Part shown: one piece after another, positions 17,529 through 25,001 of the stretch
Layout: the number at the start of each line of letters is the position of its first letter
Numbering within the stretch: position 1 is the stretch's first letter
Assembly: GCA_963757565.1 (NCBI GenBank)
Contig: CAVWSB010000006.1
Span: 310,001 to 374,000 of the forward strand
DNA: 64,000 bases
Source: PALSA-894 sp963757565
GTDB lineage: Bacteria > Pseudomonadota > Alphaproteobacteria > Rhizobiales > Xanthobacteraceae
Direction: 5' to 3'
Notes under the pieces: generated by a model
What the model was told of the DNA's origin: nothing
Seen by the model: the letters and a program-made list of their open reading frames with translations, nothing else
Database searches by the model: none
Made by a program: the position numbers and the translations under genes

Positions 17529-18239
17529 ATGACCGACATCAATCCGAACTCCGGCACGGCAGAGGCCGGGCCCCGGCCACCGACATGGCGCAACCGCGTG
17601 CGGCCGAGACGCAATGCCCTGCTCGTCGGCGCGGCGATCATCCTGCTGGCTGCGGGCGCCGCCACCGGCGCCGGCGGGATCAGGCTCGCTCAACTCTGGC
17701 AGCCCCACAGCGTCATGCTTCTGCAGCCGATGCCGATCGACCAGATTCGCGACGGTACCCCGGTTGCGATCAAAGGCAGCGTCGCGGAAATTTTCGGCAA
17801 CAAGTTCATCCTTCAGGATGGCAGCGGCCGCGCGCTGATTGATCTTGGTCCTCGCGGCGAGAATGGCAACGTGGTGATCAAAGGCGAGGACATCACCGTA
17901 CAGGGCCGTTTCGACCGCGGCGTGATCCATGCACAGGTCGTTGTCCATGCGGACGGCCGCAACGAGGCGTTTGGCCCACCGGACCGTGGCCCGCCGGGTC
18001 CACCCAAGGGGCCGAAGGGGAAAGACCGTGATCACGCGAGAGGCAAGGACGAACCGCGCCGGCCCCCGCCGCCACCCGCCGCCGATCGCGGACCACCTCC
18101 TCCGACTGCGGATCGTGGACCCCCGCCTCCGCCTCCCGTCGCGGATCGTGGCGGCCCGTCGGCGCCGCCTCCACCGCCGGATCGTGCCCCACCGCCGAAC
18201 CCGAACAACGCTGCTTCGCCGCCGGCACCGCAACAGTGA
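17529..18239 (+). CDS. Membrane-anchored OB-fold protein with Pro-rich tail (YgiW-like)
   Basis: 236 aa. N-terminal basic stretch then a hydrophobic segment (about 29-50). An OB-fold like that of the YgiW/BOF family spans about 66-145 (DGTPVAIKGSVAEIFGNKFI; LQDGSGRALIDLG; EDITVQGRFDRG). Residues 149-236 are a low-complexity tail with repeated ADRGPPPP units. In enterobacteria ygiW sits beside qseBC, so the arrangement with a two-component system is similar. Probably exported and cation-stress related, by inference. GAGAG precedes the ATG. Confidence 0.75.
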   Translation: MTDINPNSGTAEAGPRPPTWRNRVRPRRNALLVGAAIILLAAGAATGAGGIRLAQLWQPHSVMLLQPMPIDQIRDGTPVAIKGSVAEIFGNKFILQDGSGRALIDLGPRGENGNVVIKGEDITVQGRFDRGVIHAQVVVHADGRNEAFGPPDRGPPGPPKGPKGKDRDHARGKDEPRRPPPPPAADRGPPPPTADRGPPPPPPVADRGGPSAPPPPPDRAPPPNPNNAASPPAPQQ

Positions 18240-18286
18240 GGCAACGACAAGTGCCGAATTTCAAATTCAAACAAGGAGATCACAAG

Positions 18287-18760
18287 ATGCCCGAACAACA
18301 GGCCGCACTGACCGGCAAGGTTACGCATATTTTCGCACACCGTTTCGTGGTGGTGACTTCCGACGGGCCGGTGCTCGCGGATCTTACCCCCAGAGGTGCG
18401 GAGCAAATCACGCTGTGCATCGGCGACACCGTCAGGCTCGAAGGCGAGATGAAGCCGTCAGAACTGAAAGTGTCGCAACTCGTTCGTGACGGAAAAGCGA
18501 TCCACCTCGAGCACAAGCACAAGCATGACCACCATCCGCACGCTGATCCGCACATCGCGATCACGGCGGCGCGCGAGCTTGGCTTCGAACCGGTGGGCGA
18601 TCCGCATCGCAAACCCAAGCATTTCGAGGTGCTCGGACGGAAAGGCGGCAAGCTGATCGAACTGCATATCGAGCTCGACGGTCATCTCCGCAAGACTAAA
18701 CCGGTCGACGGCACCGACCACAAGTGGCGCAGTGGCGGTACGCGTGCGTCCATCGCATGA
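18287..18760 (+). CDS. OB-fold protein with His-rich linker and PepSY-like C-terminus
   Basis: 157 aa, no signal peptide. Residues 5-70 repeat the OB-fold pattern of the preceding gene (TGKVTHIFAHRFVVVTSDGPVLADL; GDTVRLEGEMK). A histidine-rich linker follows (HLEHKHKHDHHPHADPH, 73-89), then a segment resembling PepSY (FEVLGRKGGKLIELHIELDG). The ATG at 18287 has AAGGAG at 8 bases; a GTG overlapping the upstream stop (18236) is less likely. The His cluster could bind metal ions. Co-oriented with the upstream OB-fold gene, 47 bases apart. Confidence 0.75.
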   Translation: MPEQQAALTGKVTHIFAHRFVVVTSDGPVLADLTPRGAEQITLCIGDTVRLEGEMKPSELKVSQLVRDGKAIHLEHKHKHDHHPHADPHIAITAARELGFEPVGDPHRKPKHFEVLGRKGGKLIELHIELDGHLRKTKPVDGTDHKWRSGGTRASIA

Positions 18761-18770
18761 AAACGCCGCC

Positions 18771-19742
18771 TCAAAACCAGCCGCGCACCTTGAACCAGAT
18801 CAGCGGAATGATGGTGCTGAGCAAAATCATCGCGAGCCCGAACGGGTAGCCCCACTCCCATTGCAGCTCCGGCATGAACTTGAAGTTCATGCCGTAGATG
18901 CCCGCCACAACGGTCGGCGGGATGCCGACCACCGACACGATCGTGAGGATCTTGAACAGATCGTTCTGCGCGATGTTGATGAAGCCGAGAATCGCGTCGA
19001 GCAGGAACTGGACCTTGTTGGCGAGGTGCTCCTCGAACGCATTGAGCGAGGCCACGTCCTTCGCGACGGCTTCGAGCCGATGGCCGAATTCGGACGTGAT
19101 CCAGTCGTGCTTCAGGCTCAGCACGAACGGCACGATGCGATCGAGGCCGAGAAAAACGTCACGTGCGACCGACAGCCGATCCCCGATGATGCCGATGCTG
19201 GTCAGCGCGTGGCGTAGCCGCTCGCCGGAGCGCGCCATGCTGCGGCGCTTCGTCTTATTGGCGCGGAAGACCGTCTTGGAAATGTTGTTCAGGTCGCTGG
19301 CGAGGTGTTCGAGGATGTCCGCGCCGCGGTCGACGAATCCCTCCAGCAGGGCGGTGAAGACGCCTGCGCTGCTACGCACCGATTCGTCGGTGTGCACTTT
19401 CTCGGCCACCGCATTGAAGGTCGGCAGGTCGGCGAAGCGCACCGTGACCAACACACTTTGCGACAGGATGAACCCGGCCGGCGAGAGCTGGTAGTCGCCC
19501 GCCTCGCCCGGCGCAACCAAGGGCGATGAGAGATAGATCACGCCGTGATCGACGATCAGCCGGCTTGAGGATTCGATTTCGTTCAAGGCCTCCATCGTGG
19601 GGACACGAAGTCCCGCACGGCTCTCGACGAACTGTTTCTCCTCCCCGGTCGGATTGAGGAGATCGATCCAGATCACTTCGTCGGGAAGCTTGCCGGAGCC
19701 GCCGCGCGCCGAGCCGCCGTTGTCGCGATAAATTGTGAGCAA
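18771..19742 (-). CDS. corA: CorA-family magnesium/divalent cation transporter
   Basis: 323 aa from a TTG at 19742 that follows GGGGA; the open frame extends 26 codons further but into a terminator hairpin, so the shorter form is chosen. A large cytoplasmic domain is followed by two C-terminal helices and the selectivity motif GMN (YGMNFKFMPEL). A cation channel beside the two-component/OB-fold module is consistent with a cation-stress region. Confidence 0.92.
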   Translation of the reverse strand: MLTIYRDNGGSARGGSGKLPDEVIWIDLLNPTGEEKQFVESRAGLRVPTMEALNEIESSSRLIVDHGVIYLSSPLVAPGEAGDYQLSPAGFILSQSVLVTVRFADLPTFNAVAEKVHTDESVRSSAGVFTALLEGFVDRGADILEHLASDLNNISKTVFRANKTKRRSMARSGERLRHALTSIGIIGDRLSVARDVFLGLDRIVPFVLSLKHDWITSEFGHRLEAVAKDVASLNAFEEHLANKVQFLLDAILGFINIAQNDLFKILTIVSVVGIPPTVVAGIYGMNFKFMPELQWEWGYPFGLAMILLSTIIPLIWFKVRGWF

Positions 19743-19791
19743 GATCAGTCCCCGCAGAATCGGCCGAGCGCGCCGCGATCCTACAAGAAAA

Positions 19792-19818
19792 GCGCCCGCC
19801 GGGAGTTCCAGCGGGCGC
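19792..19818 (-). terminator. Terminator downstream of the DUF1127 gene
   Basis: 8-bp GC stem (GCGCCCGC / GCGGGCGC) with an 11-base loop and, read on the minus strand, a TTTTCTT tail. It lies between the DUF1127 gene and corA, both on the minus strand. Confidence 0.7.
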
Positions 19819-19903
19819 AAGGTCCAGGCCTTCGAGGGGACGAGGAGACCTGGATCAGGTTGGGCCGACGGGGGAGGTTCGGCCCGGCCAAGTTCGGTAT
19901 TTG

Positions 19904-19950
19904 CGCGTGATCCTCATCCGAAAACCGGTTCGCGCTTTTCGGGGATCGCG
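19904..19950. repeat. Intergenic palindromic repeat, type A, second copy
   Basis: Shares the CATCCGAAAACCGGTT core and GATC-CGCG ends with the element at 5764-5810. It lies just past the stop of the DUF1127 gene. Confidence 0.75.
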
Positions 19951-19953
19951 CGA

Positions 19954-20325
19954 TCAGTAGTAACGGACCTTCGTCTTCTGGCGCGTCGACCCGCCCGACA
20001 GCGGCACGATTGAGGGCGCGTCAAAAGCTTTTTCGGCGAGCCCGAGCCCGCCCCGGCGGCGGTTGATTCGCCGCTCGTGCACGCGGCTCACCAGGATTGC
20101 GGTCGGATCGCGCCATACAGGCTCGGAAAAGGCATCGCGAACATCACCCCGGGTCAGGCCGATGTCGGCAAGCATGCGCTCGTCGAGGCCGGCCAGCGTG
20201 GTGGCGTCGCTGCGATTTTTCAGGGTCTGGAGGACGAAGCGCGCGCGATCCGCCACGATCCCCGCAACAGCGTTGACCAGCCGCGCGAGGTGCGAGGGGG
20301 TCTGGGTATCGGCATAGATCGACAT
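19954..20325 (-). CDS. DUF1127 domain protein
   Basis: 123 aa. Residues about 44-70 contain the DUF1127 pattern LAGLDERMLADIGLTRGDVRDAF. The basic C-terminal extension (RRINRRRGG) is longer than in minimal forms. DUF1127 proteins are small, abundant in rhizobia and in some species act in RNA turnover and phosphate or carbon metabolism; the role here is unknown. The ATG at 20325 has GGAGG at 5 bases. Divergent from a LysR gene. Confidence 0.85.
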   Translation of the reverse strand: MSIYADTQTPSHLARLVNAVAGIVADRARFVLQTLKNRSDATTLAGLDERMLADIGLTRGDVRDAFSEPVWRDPTAILVSRVHERRINRRRGGLGLAEKAFDAPSIVPLSGGSTRQKTKVRYY

Positions 20326-20535
20326 GATAGCCTCCATTCATTCGGTTGTGCCGGGCAAAAGCGGTCCTGCGGTGCGCCGCGACCTCTCGCGGAGCTACCC
20401 GGAAACCGATCTGGTTTGTCCGAACAAGACGAATATGCGCTTTCCCTATTGATAAGTGAAACGAATGTTTTTAATCTAACCAATCAGTCGTGGTGATGTT
20501 TCCCGGCCCACCCCCGGCCTATCGAGGATAGCGTC

Positions 20536-21414
20536 ATGACCGCCCTGCTCGACGTCGACCAGCTCCGCACCTTTATCGCCATCGCCGAGACCGGCAGCTT
20601 CACCCGCGCCGCCGATATCGTGCACAAGACCCAGTCCGCCGTTTCGATGCAGATGAAGCGGCTGGAAGAGCGGCTCGATCGCGGCATCTTCGCCCGCGAT
20701 GGCCGCGCCTCGAAACTCACCGAGGACGGCGAGCGATTGCTCGACTATGCGCGCCGCATCGTGAAGCTCAATGTGGAAACGATCGCGGCGTTTTCCGACG
20801 AACTCACCGGCCGGGTGCGGCTCGGCGTGCCGGACGATTACGCCGACCGTTACCTGCCCGAGATCATGGCGCGCTTCTCGCGCGCCTATCCGGCGATCGA
20901 ACTGACCGTGCTGTGCGAGGAGACGGTGTGCCTGCTCGAGCGCATCAAGGGCAACGAACTCGATCTCGCGATCATCACCAACTGCTCCGGCAACATGACG
21001 GCGGAAAACTTCCGTCAGGAGCGCCTGCTGTGGGCGACATCGAATCGCCACTCGGTGCATGCCGAGGAGCGCGTGCCGCTCGCGCTCGGCCGCCCGACCT
21101 GCGCGTGGCGGCGCGCCGCGACCGAATGCCTCGACGCGGTCGGCCGGCCCTACCGCGTGCTCTATTCGAGCGGCAACGCGAGCGCGATCTGCGCCGCGGT
21201 GCTGTCGGGACTGGCCGTGTCGGTGTTTCCGGAGTCGGGCCTGCGGCCCGGCATGCGCGTGCTCTCGGCGGCGGATGGTTTCCCCGAACTGCCGCCCTGC
21301 CGCATCGGGCTGGTGCGCAATCCGCACGAACGCAATCCGCTCGCGGACGCGCTGGCCGAGCACGTCATCTCGTCGCTGGACAATCTGTCGGACGCCGCGC
21401 GCGCCGCGGAATAA
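20536..21414 (+). CDS. LysR-family transcriptional regulator
   Basis: 292 aa. The winged HTH is at about 8-66 (LRTFIAIAETGSFTRAADIVHKTQSAVS split across the helices), then a linker helix and a periplasmic-binding-like effector domain from about 93 (GRVRLGVPDDYADRYLPEI). Divergently transcribed from the DUF1127 gene, which is the obvious candidate target. The effector is unknown. A C-terminal NPLADALAEHVISSLD helix is typical. Confidence 0.92.
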   Translation: MTALLDVDQLRTFIAIAETGSFTRAADIVHKTQSAVSMQMKRLEERLDRGIFARDGRASKLTEDGERLLDYARRIVKLNVETIAAFSDELTGRVRLGVPDDYADRYLPEIMARFSRAYPAIELTVLCEETVCLLERIKGNELDLAIITNCSGNMTAENFRQERLLWATSNRHSVHAEERVPLALGRPTCAWRRAATECLDAVGRPYRVLYSSGNASAICAAVLSGLAVSVFPESGLRPGMRVLSAADGFPELPPCRIGLVRNPHERNPLADALAEHVISSLDNLSDAARAAE

Positions 21415-21418
21415 TGGA

Positions 21419-21523
21419 TGTCATCCCGGAAAGCCGCCGAAGGCGCTATCCGGGACCCATTGCTCACATTCTCGAATGTTGCCTGTTGGATCCCGGCTCT
21501 CGCTGCGCTCGGCCGGGATGACA
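21419..21523. repeat. Intergenic element with 11-bp terminal inverted repeats, type B
   Basis: 105 bp bounded by TGTCATCCCGG and CCGGGATGACA, filling the LysR-YbaK gap. A related element (TCATCCCGG ... CCGGGACGACA) is at 31319-31417. It may form a bidirectional terminator; no open frame of note. Confidence 0.75.
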
Positions 21524-21528
21524 GCAAC

Positions 21529-22002
21529 TTATACCATGACATCGGCCGCGCTCGCCTCCAGCACGCGCACCAGGTCCGTGGGCGCAAGTTCGATCTGCAA
21601 GCCGCGCCGGCCGCCGTTCACGATGATCGTGTCATGCGCGAGCGCGCTCTGCGCGACATACACCCGCGCGCGCTTCTTCTGCCCAAACGGCGAAATGCCG
21701 CCGACATGATAGCCGGTGTGGCGCTCCGCCTCGACGGGCGGCAGCATCGCGGCATCCTTCGCGCCGGCAGCCGCGGCGAGTTTCTTCAGCGAGACTTCGG
21801 CATCCGACGGCACCAGCACGCACACGACAGCGCCGCCCGCCTTCGCCATCAGCGTCTTCAGCAAACGCGCCGGCGACACGCCAAGCGCCTCTGCGGCCTG
21901 CATGCCGATGCGCGCGGCGTTCGGATCGTAGTCGTATTCGTGCAGCGTGAACGCGACCTCGGCTTTCGTCAGCGCGACGGTCGCGGGCGTGCCCTTCGCC
22001 AC
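21529..22002 (-). CDS. ybaK: Cys-tRNA(Pro)/Cys-tRNA(Cys) deacylase YbaK/EbsC family
   Basis: 157-aa single-domain editing enzyme that hydrolyses Cys-tRNA(Pro) mischarged by prolyl-tRNA synthetase. Family hallmarks are KTLMAKAGGAVVCVLVPSD with the catalytic-region lysine, and GYHVGGISPFGQKKR. Length matches stand-alone YbaK. It lies 16 bases upstream of gshA on the same strand and may be co-transcribed. Confidence 0.92.
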   Translation of the reverse strand: MAKGTPATVALTKAEVAFTLHEYDYDPNAARIGMQAAEALGVSPARLLKTLMAKAGGAVVCVLVPSDAEVSLKKLAAAAGAKDAAMLPPVEAERHTGYHVGGISPFGQKKRARVYVAQSALAHDTIIVNGGRRGLQIELAPTDLVRVLEASAADVMV

Positions 22003-22018
22003 TAGTCGCTCTTGGCCA

Positions 22019-23389
22019 TCAGTAGACGTATTCGTCGAACACCGGCTCGACCGAGCACTTCCACGGCCCGTGATATTTCTCCAGCAACTCCTCGGCCGGC
22101 GTGATGCCGCGCGCGACGAACTCCTGCAGCGGCCGCAGATAGCGCGTCTCGTCGCGCCCGTCGTGATCGAGCCGCTTGCGCCGCTTCAGCCCGGCTTCTG
22201 CCAGGCGCAAACACTCGTGCGCGATGTTGAGCACGTCGCGGCCGCGGATCTCCGCCTTGAAGCCCTGCGTCGGTACATCGTCGCGCAGCTTCTGGCGCTC
22301 GTCCGCGCTCCAGCCCTTGCAGATGTCCCACGCGGCATCGAGCGCCACGTCGTCGTACAGAATGCCGGCCCAGAACGCCGGATGCGCCGGCAGCCGCCGC
22401 CACGGCCCGCCATCTGAGCCGCGCATTTCGAGAAAGCGCTTCAGCCGCACTTCGGGGAAAATCGTCGAGACGTGATTGACCCAGTCCGACAGCGTCGCAC
22501 GCAGATTTCCGTGCCCCGGCAGCTTGCCGGCGAGCAGGTCGCGGAACGACTTGCCCGACACGTCGATATATTCGTCCTCGCGTTTGACGAAATACATCGG
22601 CACGTCGAGCGCGTAATCGACATAGCGCTCGAAGCTCATGCCGTCCTCGAACGCGAAGGGCAGCATGCCGGCGCGCTGGTTATCGGTGTCGCGCCACACC
22701 TCCGAGCGATACGACAGGAAGCCGTTCGGTTTGCCTTCGGTAAAGGGCGAGTTGGCAAACAGCGCGGTCGCGATCGGCTGCAGCGCGAGTGACACGCGCA
22801 GCTTCTTCACCATGTCTTGCTCGGAAGAAAAGTCGAGGTTCGTCTGCACCGTGCAGGTGCGGTACATCATGTCGAGGCCGTAGCGGCCGACCTTCGGCAT
22901 GTAGCCGGTCATGATCTTGTAGCGGCTCTTCGGCATCACCGGCGTTTCGGCGAGCGTCCATTTCGGGCTCATCCCGAGCCCGAGGAATCCGATGCCGAGC
23001 GGCCGCGCGATCTCGCGCAACTGCGCGAGGTGCGCAGTGAGTTCGCTCGCGGTCTGGTGGATTGTCTCGACCGGCGCGCCGGAGAGTTCGAATTGGCCGC
23101 CCGGTTCGAGCGAGATCGCCCCGCCCCCGGTCACGTCCGCGAGTCCGATGATGTTGGGTCCGTCCGTGATCGGCTCCCAGCCGAGCAGATGCTGCATGCC
23201 GACCAGCAGCGCGCGGATCGAGCGCTGGCCGTCGTAGGGCACGGGATTGTGCCGCCCGGTGGTGAAGGCGAATTTCTCGTGCTCGGTGCCGATGCGGAAT
23301 GAAGCCTTCGGCTTGTTACCCTTCTCGAACCAGGCGACGAGTTCGTCGCGCGATTCGATCGGCGTCAGGTCGACAACGTCACGAGCCAT
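22019..23389 (-). CDS. gshA: Glutamate-cysteine ligase
   Basis: First step of glutathione synthesis: ATP-dependent joining of glutamate and cysteine. 456 aa from the ATG at 23389. It belongs to the plant/alphaproteobacterial GCS2-like class: FRIGTEHEKFAF, ADVTGGGAISLEPGGQFELSG in two pieces, and MYRTCTVQTNLDF. The open frame continues 38 codons upstream without conserved sequence, so the shorter start is used. Glutathione ties functionally to the KefB-like antiporter elsewhere in the window. Confidence 0.94.
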   Translation of the reverse strand: MARDVVDLTPIESRDELVAWFEKGNKPKASFRIGTEHEKFAFTTGRHNPVPYDGQRSIRALLVGMQHLLGWEPITDGPNIIGLADVTGGGAISLEPGGQFELSGAPVETIHQTASELTAHLAQLREIARPLGIGFLGLGMSPKWTLAETPVMPKSRYKIMTGYMPKVGRYGLDMMYRTCTVQTNLDFSSEQDMVKKLRVSLALQPIATALFANSPFTEGKPNGFLSYRSEVWRDTDNQRAGMLPFAFEDGMSFERYVDYALDVPMYFVKREDEYIDVSGKSFRDLLAGKLPGHGNLRATLSDWVNHVSTIFPEVRLKRFLEMRGSDGGPWRRLPAHPAFWAGILYDDVALDAAWDICKGWSADERQKLRDDVPTQGFKAEIRGRDVLNIAHECLRLAEAGLKRRKRLDHDGRDETRYLRPLQEFVARGITPAEELLEKYHGPWKCSVEPVFDEYVY

Positions 23390-23863
23390 TCGGGAGAGTT
23401 CCGGCGGAAAAGGGCGCGACCTTACACACGGCGCAAGAGGAAGGGCAAATGTTCCCGGGCATCTAAGCGCTGAGCCGTAAAAAGCAAATGGCGCATTCGC
23501 CACACGCGCCAGAATTCCCGCGGCGCGTTCGCGCCCGGATCATGCGCCGCTGCCGCACTCCCGCGAAAAAGGGAGCGGAGCGCCGCCAGACGCCGGGCCT
23601 TGCAATCGGCCCGTGGGCGGCCGGAGAGCCGCCCGGCACATCTTCACGATGTGCTGGCCTTTACTTGCGATCGGGAAAGCGCGCCTTGCGGCGCTCCACC
23701 GGGAGCTGCGGTCCCCCGCATTGCGCTGCGCTTCATACGCACACGGGCAGACTTCGATTCCCTCCCTATCCGCCACATCCGCATTCTCCTGCACGTCGCC
23801 CTTCACCCGAGAACCTCTCGCGCCCCTGCTGCGACTAAGGAGCGAAGGAGACGGGAGAGAGCC
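23390..23863. other. 474-base gap with consecutive hairpins upstream of a small gene
   Basis: No convincing coding gene. Three tight hairpins occur in series: CTCCC/GGGAG (23558-23575), GGGCGGC/GCCGCCC with loop CGGAGA (23615-23634), and GCACATC/GATGTGC with loop TTCAC (23636-23654). This is denser than expected by chance and could be a structured leader or sRNA, or terminators. Confidence 0.45.
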
Positions 23864-24046
23864 ATGCCGCTCGCACAGGTCATTCGGTTTGAGGAGCGTC
23901 AGGCGAGCCGCTCGCGGCCGGCGGCGGAGACGCCATCTGCCTGCGTCATCCTGAAATTCACGCGCTTTCCGGACAGTGCCCAACGCGCGATGACTTCCGC
24001 CTACGACGACGATCGCGCCGCCGGACGCGGGCGCGATCCGGGCTAG
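23864..24046 (+). CDS. Small protein, paralogue A of an uncharacterised pair
   Basis: 60 aa, MPLAQVIRFEERQ at the N-terminus and GRGRDPG at the C-terminus, with an ASRSRPAA linker and SACVILKFTRFP in the centre. A GGAGAG ribosome site precedes the ATG. It is clearly related to the 64-aa product at 24797-24991: same start, same central CVI(L/V) strand, same RDPG end. I know no named family. No membrane helix or signal peptide. It lies beside a GreA/B gene, itself flanked on the other side by the paralogue. Confidence 0.7.
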   Translation: MPLAQVIRFEERQASRSRPAAETPSACVILKFTRFPDSAQRAMTSAYDDDRAAGRGRDPG

Positions 24047-24058
24047 AGCCCCTCACGC

Positions 24059-24322
24059 ATGGATCGCTCGGTCAAGGCGACACTCTGGGTTACGGCGCTC
24101 GCGATCCTGTCCTACGCGATCCTTGCATGGACCGACTGCGCGATGGACCCGTCGTGCCATATTCGCTTCTGCGGGCCGCGCGGCGCACCATGCGGGATGC
24201 AGCGCATCGCGCCAAAATCAGGCGCTCAGGCAATCCCGACGATTTCCGCTTCGCTCGGCCCTGCCTGCACCACATCGCCCACCGACTTGTTCATCAGCGC
24301 GCGCGCGACCGGCGACACATAG
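24059..24322 (+). CDS. Possible small single-helix membrane protein (hypothetical)
   Basis: 87 aa: one hydrophobic segment at about 9-24 (TLWVTALAILSYAILAW), then a Cys-containing stretch TDCAMDPSCHIRFCG. It starts 12 bases after the small gene A. There is no clear ribosome site, and the last third overlaps the GreA/B gene on the opposite strand, so the true C-terminus or the whole frame is doubtful. Confidence 0.35.
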   Translation: MDRSVKATLWVTALAILSYAILAWTDCAMDPSCHIRFCGPRGAPCGMQRIAPKSGAQAIPTISASLGPACTTSPTDLFISARATGDT

Positions 24323-24693
24323 GAGAGCGTGCCCTGCGCGGGCTCGGCCTCGTCCTCGCCGACGATGCGGAAGGTTTGCCGGCGGCCATCGTCGCGTTCG
24401 ATCGTGACGGTCGAGCCGAACTGCACCCTGTCGGCACTCTCCGGCGCCGCCATCGGCTGCGCAGTGGAACGGCGTGCCGTCCAGTAGCGAAGCTCGCGGC
24501 CGGCGTTCGCAAGCGCCGCGCGATCGGCGGCGCGTTGCGCCTCCGCGTGCCGCTCATGCAGGCGCGCAAGCGTGTTCTCGATCTGCGCGAAGCCTTGCGG
24601 CGTCACCAGATTGGGATGCGATGAAATCGGCCGGTCGGGCAGTTCCTCGAAGGCGTCCCCGCCGTCCGGTTCTTTGACAAAGGCCCGGCTCAT
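24226..24693 (-). CDS. GreA/GreB family transcription elongation factor
   Basis: 155 aa from MSRAFVKEPDGG. An N-terminal coiled-coil (about 35-75, FAQIENTLARLHERHAEAQR) is followed by the FKBP-like C-terminal domain with FGSTVTIERDDGR, YVSPVARALMNKSVGDVV. Gre factors stimulate transcript cleavage in backtracked RNA polymerase. The shortened and divergent coil suggests an alternative secondary-channel factor rather than the housekeeping GreA. Confidence 0.85.
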   Translation of the reverse strand: MSRAFVKEPDGGDAFEELPDRPISSHPNLVTPQGFAQIENTLARLHERHAEAQRAADRAALANAGRELRYWTARRSTAQPMAAPESADRVQFGSTVTIERDDGRRQTFRIVGEDEAEPAQGTLSYVSPVARALMNKSVGDVVQAGPSEAEIVGIA

Positions 24694-24796
24694 GATGTGG
24701 CAAAGCTCCGTGGAAGATTTCGTTCCAGATGTGATCCGCGGCACAGTCGAGGAAGGCTTTCCGGGCGACAAATCGGCATGGAGACAGGAGACGGCC

Positions 24797-24991
24797 ATGC
24801 CCCTCGCCAAGATCATCCGGCTTGAAGACTATCGCGGGGCTCCCCCGGCCGTGCAGCGGGCGGCCTCCGGTTCGCCCTGCGTCATCGTCCAGCTCTTTCG
24901 CGCACGGCCTGCGCCTCGTCCTTTCAGCCGGTTCCCACGAAGCCGGACCGATGGCGACAGGGTCGCCGGCCGCGACCGCGATCCGGGTTAA
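24797..24991 (+). CDS. Small protein, paralogue B of an uncharacterised pair
   Basis: 64 aa: MPLAKIIRLEDYRG start, SGSPCVIVQLFRARP centre, VAGRDRDPG end. An AGGAG ribosome site lies 6 bases before the ATG. It matches the 60-aa gene at 23864-24046 at both ends and in the middle. Its promoter region is the gap in front of the oppositely oriented GreA/B gene. Function unknown. Confidence 0.7.
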   Translation: MPLAKIIRLEDYRGAPPAVQRAASGSPCVIVQLFRARPAPRPFSRFPRSRTDGDRVAGRDRDPG

Positions 24992-25001
24992 GCCGCCCGC
25001 T

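Noticed and set aside
21419..21523. Insertion sequence with terminal inverted repeats
   Set aside because: Only 105 bp, no transposase frame, no visible target duplication; fits a non-coding palindromic repeat family.
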